Shown here piece after piece: positions 59,838 to 64,000 of a stretch of DNA of 64,000 nt (position 1 is the stretch's first letter; the number at the start of each line of letters is the position of its first letter). Source of the stretch: Firmicutes bacterium UBA6806 (GTDB lineage Bacteria; Bacillota; Clostridia; Peptostreptococcales; Acidaminobacteraceae); assembly GCA_002452745.1 (NCBI GenBank), contig DKFC01000022.1:1-64000 (forward strand). Direction: 5' to 3'. The notes below the pieces were generated by a model. The model worked only from the letters and a program-made list of their open reading frames with translations, did not search any database and was not told the origin of the DNA. The position numbers and the translations under genes are program-made.

Positions 59838-61400
59838 ATGAAAAGGTTATTATCATTATTTATGATTACAGCACTTGTTCTTGGGATGCTGGCTGGTTGT
59901 TCATCTGCACCAGCAAACGAGAACAGTGGCGAAGAAAAGTCACCTGAATCAAATACGGCATCTGAGGCGGAGGCGACACCAGTCGTTCAAAAAGATGAAC
60001 TTAAAATAGCTCTGTCGGCAGATATTACGTCATTGGATCCGCAAGGGCACAATGATACGAAATCTGAAAAGGTATCTTTTTTAATGTACAACAGACTCTT
60101 TAGATTGGATACCAATTTCGAAGTGGTTCCCGATTTAGCTGAGAGCTGGGAGCAACCGTCTCCAACTGAATGGATTATCAAAATTAAAGAGGGTGTTAAA
60201 TTCCATGACGGAACTGAAATGAAGGCCTCAGATGTTAAGTTTTCTTTAGACAGATCACTGACAATGCCTAAAGTTCAACACGTTTTGGCAGAAGTTGAGT
60301 CCATTGAAGTTGTAGATGACTACACTGTAAAAATCACAACAAAGACAGCTTTTGCACCATTCCTTTATACATTGGTTCATGCTGGAGCGTCTATTTTACC
60401 TCAAGCCTATGTTGAATCTGGTGATAATTTTGCAAATCCTATTGGCTCAGGCCCATATAAATTTGGTGAATGGGTATCTGGCGATAAAGTAACACTGGTT
60501 AAAAATGACGATTACTTTGATGCTGAGAACATGGGGCAAATGCCTAAAATCACTTTTAAAGTTATTCCAGAGGGAACTTCTAGAACCATAGCCCTTGAAA
60601 CAGGAGAAGTGGATGTTGTGGATGAACTGCCATCTAATGATGTCGGTAAAGTTGAAGGCAACAGCAGTCTCAAGATGTACACATCGGCATCGACTCGCTT
60701 GGATTACTTTGGAATGAATACAGAAATGGCTCCATTTGATAATAAACTCGTTAGACAAGCCTTCAACTATGCCATTGATAAAGAATCGGTCATGGTTGTT
60801 GCAATTGACGGAACAGGCGTTGAAACCAAGTCAATTTTAGCACCGTCTATGCTCGGCTACAAAGAAGCTGATTACGAATACAATCCAGAAAAAGCAAAAG
60901 AATTGCTAACTGAAGCTGGTTATCCAAATGGGTTTGAAATGACAATCTGGGCATCTGGTGATGAGAGAAAGAGAATGGCAGAAGTCATTCAAGCTAATCT
61001 CATGGAAATCGGGGTTACTGCAAATATAGAAATGCTCGAGTGGGGAACTTATATTGATTCTTTGATGGCAGGCGATGGTCAAACATTTGTCATGGGCTGG
61101 ACATCGAATCCTGATCCAGACTCGACGCTTACTCCTCTTTACTATTCTGAGAGTATTGGCGGCATGAACTTTACAAGAATCAACGATCCAAAGATAGATG
61201 AACTCATCTTGGCAGGACGTTCTGAAATGGATATGAGCAAAAGGGTTCAAATCTACAATGAACTCCACGAGTACACAATGGAGCAAGCACCACTGGTACC
61301 GCTGTTTACAAAGAACAACTTAGTAGGTGCAAATGCAGGCCTAAAAGGTGTTGAACTGAGTCCACAAGGACTTTGGAATATCGAAAAAATGTCTTACTAG
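59838..61400 (+). CDS. dppA: Peptide-binding lipoprotein (DppA/OppA family)
   Basis: This 520-residue lipoprotein captures peptides outside the cell. The signal peptide ends in LAGC (about Cys20), then a Ser/Glu-rich linker to about residue 45, then a family 5 solute-binding domain (SADITSLDPQGHN, LAESWEQPSPTEWIIKIKEGVKF cited as EWIIKIKEGVKFHDGTE, NPIGSGPYKF). ATG at 59838 follows GAGAGGAG; the earlier ATG at 59787 has no site. The permease genes follow after a hairpin. Confidence 0.94.
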   Translation: MKRLLSLFMITALVLGMLAGCSSAPANENSGEEKSPESNTASEAEATPVVQKDELKIALSADITSLDPQGHNDTKSEKVSFLMYNRLFRLDTNFEVVPDLAESWEQPSPTEWIIKIKEGVKFHDGTEMKASDVKFSLDRSLTMPKVQHVLAEVESIEVVDDYTVKITTKTAFAPFLYTLVHAGASILPQAYVESGDNFANPIGSGPYKFGEWVSGDKVTLVKNDDYFDAENMGQMPKITFKVIPEGTSRTIALETGEVDVVDELPSNDVGKVEGNSSLKMYTSASTRLDYFGMNTEMAPFDNKLVRQAFNYAIDKESVMVVAIDGTGVETKSILAPSMLGYKEADYEYNPEKAKELLTEAGYPNGFEMTIWASGDERKRMAEVIQANLMEIGVTANIEMLEWGTYIDSLMAGDGQTFVMGWTSNPDPDSTLTPLYYSESIGGMNFTRINDPKIDELILAGRSEMDMSKRVQIYNELHEYTMEQAPLVPLFTKNNLVGANAGLKGVELSPQGLWNIEKMSY

Positions 61401-61422
61401 GAAAGCATGGTCTAAAGAAATC

Positions 61423-61452
61423 AGCTGCCGTCCAGTGAACTGGGCGGTGGCT
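61423..61452 (+). other. Intercistronic hairpin between dppA and dppB
   Basis: A 13-bp stem (61423-61435 with 61440-61452; three G-U pairs) with a TGAA loop lies in the 118-bp gap. No real U-tract follows. Such hairpins often stabilise the upstream mRNA, which would make binding protein in excess of permease. Confidence 0.6.
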
Positions 61453-61518
61453 TTACCACCTATGGACTTCAAGATACTCATTTTGAGGACAACCATTTAA
61501 GAAAGGACTGAAGGCACA

Positions 61519-62445
61519 ATGTCTAAATATATATTGAGAAGACTGTTGCTTATGATTCCAGTGCTCATAGGGGTGACTTTTCTGGTCTTTTTCATTATCA
61601 GTTTGACACCGGGTGATCCGGCGGCTATGATTTTGGGAAATGGGGCAACAGAAGAGGCTATTAAGGAACTCAGGGAAGAGATGGGATTTAATGATCCAGT
61701 TATTGTCCAGTATGGCAACTATATGAAGGATTTGCTCACTGGAGATATGGGGACATCGTATTCAACAGGAAAGCCCGTAAGCGGCGAAATAGCTCAAAGA
61801 TTTCCAAATACATTTAAATTGACATTATCCGCAATTATTCTATCGGTACTTATTTCAATTCCAATTGGTGTTATTTCAGCAACAAGGCAGTATTCGCTGT
61901 TTGACAATATCGGAATGATTGTGGCACTTGTAGGGATATCCATGCCATCCTTTTGGGTCGGACTTATACTCATTATTTTATTTTCGCTGAAACTGGGATG
62001 GTTTCCGTCAGGAGGGATGGAAGGTATAAAGAGTCTTATCCTTCCAGCGTTTACGCTTGCCATCGCATCAACAGCAAGTATCACTAGAACAACGCGTTCG
62101 TCTATGCTCGAAGTCATCCGACAGGATTATATTGACACTGCCAAAGCCAAGGGTGTGAGCAGGGGCGTCATCATACGAAAACATGCGCTAAAAAATGCGC
62201 TGATACCGGCAATTACTGTTATCGGACTTGAATTCGGAGTCCTTTTAGGGGGCGCAGTGCTTACTGAAACTGTCTTTTCATGGCCGGGAATCGGCAGATT
62301 GATGGTGGATTCTATTCAGCGGAAAGATACGCCGACGGTTTTGGGATGTATTATCATCTTTGCAGTTGCATTTAGTCTGGTAAATCTGCTCATCGACATT
62401 CTTTATTCATTTATTGATCCGAGAATTAAGGCAAACTATAAGTAA
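61519..62445 (+). CDS. dppB: Peptide ABC transporter permease (DppB)
   Basis: This 308-residue membrane protein has six hydrophobic segments and the family opening RRLLLMIPVLIGVTFLVFFI, followed by the TPGDPAAMILG loop and the EAA loop (DYIDTAKAKGVSRGVIIRKHALKNALIP, cited as DTAKAKGVSRGVIIRKHA near 210). AAAGGAC lies upstream. It pairs with DppC, which starts 12 bp after its stop. Confidence 0.93.
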   Translation: MSKYILRRLLLMIPVLIGVTFLVFFIISLTPGDPAAMILGNGATEEAIKELREEMGFNDPVIVQYGNYMKDLLTGDMGTSYSTGKPVSGEIAQRFPNTFKLTLSAIILSVLISIPIGVISATRQYSLFDNIGMIVALVGISMPSFWVGLILIILFSLKLGWFPSGGMEGIKSLILPAFTLAIASTASITRTTRSSMLEVIRQDYIDTAKAKGVSRGVIIRKHALKNALIPAITVIGLEFGVLLGGAVLTETVFSWPGIGRLMVDSIQRKDTPTVLGCIIIFAVAFSLVNLLIDILYSFIDPRIKANYK

Positions 62446-62457
62446 GGGGGAAAATGA

Positions 62458-63354
62458 ATGAGTACACAAGTGGAAAAGGTTTCGGCAAACGACTTGTTGA
62501 AAACCAAAAAGAGAAGTCAGTCGGCAGATGTTTGGAAGCGATTGAGACGTAGCAAGACAGCTGTTTTGGGGATTATACTCATAGCTATGTTCCTCGGAAT
62601 GGCGGTATTTGCACCGCTTATTGCAGACTATGAACAGGATGCCCTGAAGTTAAATGTTAAAGAGCGCCTCCAAGGGCCAAGTGAAAATCACCTATTTGGG
62701 ACGGATGAATTCGGACGAGATATTTTTTCCAGAGTGGTATATGGGACGAGAATTTCTCTGTTTGTTGGGATTATTTCTGTTTCAATTGCACTGTCAATTG
62801 GCGGTTTTTTAGGAGCTGTTGCAGGCTATTATGGTGGTAGAATAGATAACGTCATCATGAGAATTTTGGACGTGATTTTGGCAATTCCAACGATTCTCTT
62901 GGCGATTACAATTGTGGCGGCACTGGGGGCTAGCATGCTGAACTTGATGGTGGCTGTTGGCATTTCCAATATCCCTGGGTTTGCAAGAATTGTCAGGGCT
63001 TCAGTGCTCAGCGTCAAAGATCAGGAGTATATTGAAGCGGCAAGGGCAATTGGTGCAAAAGACTATATTATTATATTGAAGCACGTCCTTCCAAATTCAA
63101 TGGCGCCTATCATCGTCTATGCGACATTAAAAGTTGCCACGGCGATTATGGCAACGGCTTCCCTGAGCTTCATCGGACTTGGCGTTCAACCGCCAACACC
63201 TGAATGGGGTAGTATGCTGGCTGGTGGCCGGACATACATCAGAGATCAGATGTATATCGTTCTCTATCCAGGACTTGCCATTGTCTTGACGGTGTTATCT
63301 TTAAATCTCATTGGGGATGGCTTGCGTGATGCGCTTGATCCGAAGTTGAAATAG
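62458..63354 (+). CDS. dppC: Peptide ABC transporter permease (DppC)
   Basis: This 298-residue partner permease has an N-terminal cytoplasmic part, about six hydrophobic segments, the family landmark HLFGTDEFGRDIFSRVVYGTR near residue 78 (cited as FGTDEFGRDIFSRV), an EAA loop (EAARAIGAKDYIIILKHVLP) near 195 and the C-terminal LIGDGLRDALDPKL. The start has AAGGGGG upstream. Confidence 0.93.
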   Translation: MSTQVEKVSANDLLKTKKRSQSADVWKRLRRSKTAVLGIILIAMFLGMAVFAPLIADYEQDALKLNVKERLQGPSENHLFGTDEFGRDIFSRVVYGTRISLFVGIISVSIALSIGGFLGAVAGYYGGRIDNVIMRILDVILAIPTILLAITIVAALGASMLNLMVAVGISNIPGFARIVRASVLSVKDQEYIEAARAIGAKDYIIILKHVLPNSMAPIIVYATLKVATAIMATASLSFIGLGVQPPTPEWGSMLAGGRTYIRDQMYIVLYPGLAIVLTVLSLNLIGDGLRDALDPKLK

Positions 63355-63365
63355 GAGGCTGTGGC

Positions 63366-64000
63366 GTGAGTGAAAATGTGTTAAGTATAAAGGATTTAGT
63401 GGTTCAATACCATACAGATGAAGGCATTGTAGAAGCTGTCAATGGAGTGAACATTACTCTGGATAGAGGAAAGACGCTTGGACTGGTGGGGGAAACTGGC
63501 GCAGGAAAAACCACCACTGCCAAATCCATCATGAAATTGATACAGATGCCGCCAGGGAAAATTGTCCAAGGTGAAGTTTTGTTGAATGGACTGGAGATAT
63601 TGGGTGCCAGTGAGAGAGAACTCGAAAAAATAAGAGGCGCTCAAGTATCAATGATTTTTCAAGATCCGATGACGGCTTTAAATCCGGTCATAACAGTTGG
63701 CGATCAGATTGCAGAAGCTATTTTGATTCATCAAAAGGTTTCTCAGACGGAAGCCAATAAAAAGGCGATGGAAATGCTTGAAATGGTTGGAATCCCAGGA
63801 GAGCGTGTTAAAGAATACCCGCATCAATTTTCGGGTGGCATGAAACAGAGGGTGGTTATTGCCATTGCGCTGTCGTGTTCGCCTCAGCTATTGATTGCAG
63901 ATGAGCCGACAACAGCACTGGATGTGACTATTCAGGCTCAAGTGCTTGAGCTCATGAAGGAACTAAAAGTAAAATTCGAAATGGCCATGATTATGATTAC
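63366..64000 (+). CDS. dppD: Peptide ABC transporter ATP-binding protein (DppD), 3' end outside the window
   Basis: The gene starts with GTG at 63366, seven bases after AGGAGG that overlaps the dppC stop. The visible 211 codons have Walker A (GETGAGKTTT near residue 40), Q-loop (FQDPMTALNP), signature (FSGGMKQR) and Walker B (LLIADEPTTALD). The family normally has about 320-330 residues, so roughly a third lies beyond the window. A second ATPase (DppF) would be expected next. Confidence 0.93.
   Translation, partial: MSENVLSIKDLVVQYHTDEGIVEAVNGVNITLDRGKTLGLVGETGAGKTTTAKSIMKLIQMPPGKIVQGEVLLNGLEILGASERELEKIRGAQVSMIFQDPMTALNPVITVGDQIAEAILIHQKVSQTEANKKAMEMLEMVGIPGERVKEYPHQFSGGMKQRVVIAIALSCSPQLLIADEPTTALDVTIQAQVLELMKELKVKFEMAMIMI

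Overview
The window looks like chromosomal core and metabolic DNA of a low-to-moderate GC, anaerobic Firmicute of class Clostridia, possibly a peptide- or amino-acid-fermenting relative of Fusibacter or Acidaminobacter (the genus is a guess). The reasons are strong AGGAGG-type ribosome sites with ATG/GTG/TTG starts, a four-subunit [FeFe] hydrogenase, a hybrid-cluster protein, an S-layer-homology surface protein, LuxS, sigma-54 control of nitrogen and peptide genes, and no respiratory genes in view. I saw no rRNA, tRNA, IS element, phage gene or CRISPR array.

Layout. 1-4.4 kb: 3' part of a large SLH-anchored surface protein. 4.5-9.0 kb (-): hndABCD-type hydrogenase operon. 9.2-13.7 kb (-): Bce-type antimicrobial-peptide module (response regulator, kinase, ATPase, permease) with a candidate BceR box. 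13.9-16.0 kb: degenerate metallophosphoesterase and two unknown proteins. 16.2-20.6 kb: UPF0173 hydrolase, truA, and larC-larE-larB for the nickel-pincer cofactor. 20.9-23.7 kb: hcp and a Rieske oxygenase. 23.7-25.6 kb (-): GntR plus ABC exporter. 25.7-27.7 kb: ECF sigma factor and its membrane partner. 27.8-28.3 kb (-): a consensus promoter, a structured leader RNA, a terminator and an unlisted 57-codon gene. 28.5-30.7 kb: HAD phosphatase and M29 aminopeptidase. 30.8-38.4 kb: aromatic amino acid operon (aroF-tyrA-aroB-aroA-aroC-pheA-aroE) behind a leader peptide packed with Phe, Tyr and Trp codons and an attenuator. 38.5-45.0 kb: liv-type transporter plus two alpha/beta hydrolases behind a sigma-54 promoter. 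45.2-48.1 kb: lipid flippase, then luxS-mtnN on the minus strand. 48.3-53.1 kb: sensor kinase, sigma-54 activator, and amt behind a sigma-54 promoter. 53.2-54.4 kb: yaaA and a small unknown gene. 54.5-64 kb: sigma-54 activator divergent from a sigma-54 promoter that drives an S9 peptidase, an M20 peptidase and a dpp/opp transporter, which runs off the window.

How it fits together. The cell seems to live on peptides and amino acids: peptide import and hydrolysis, branched-chain or amide uptake and ammonium transport all sit behind sigma-54 promoters. Reductant is disposed of through NAD(P)-linked hydrogenase. Aromatic synthesis is tuned by what looks like classical ribosome-mediated attenuation, which is uncommon in Firmicutes, where TRAP or T-box control is usual. 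The most novel items are this aromatic attenuator (30.8-31.1 kb) and the orphan structured RNA with its small gene (27.8-28.3 kb).
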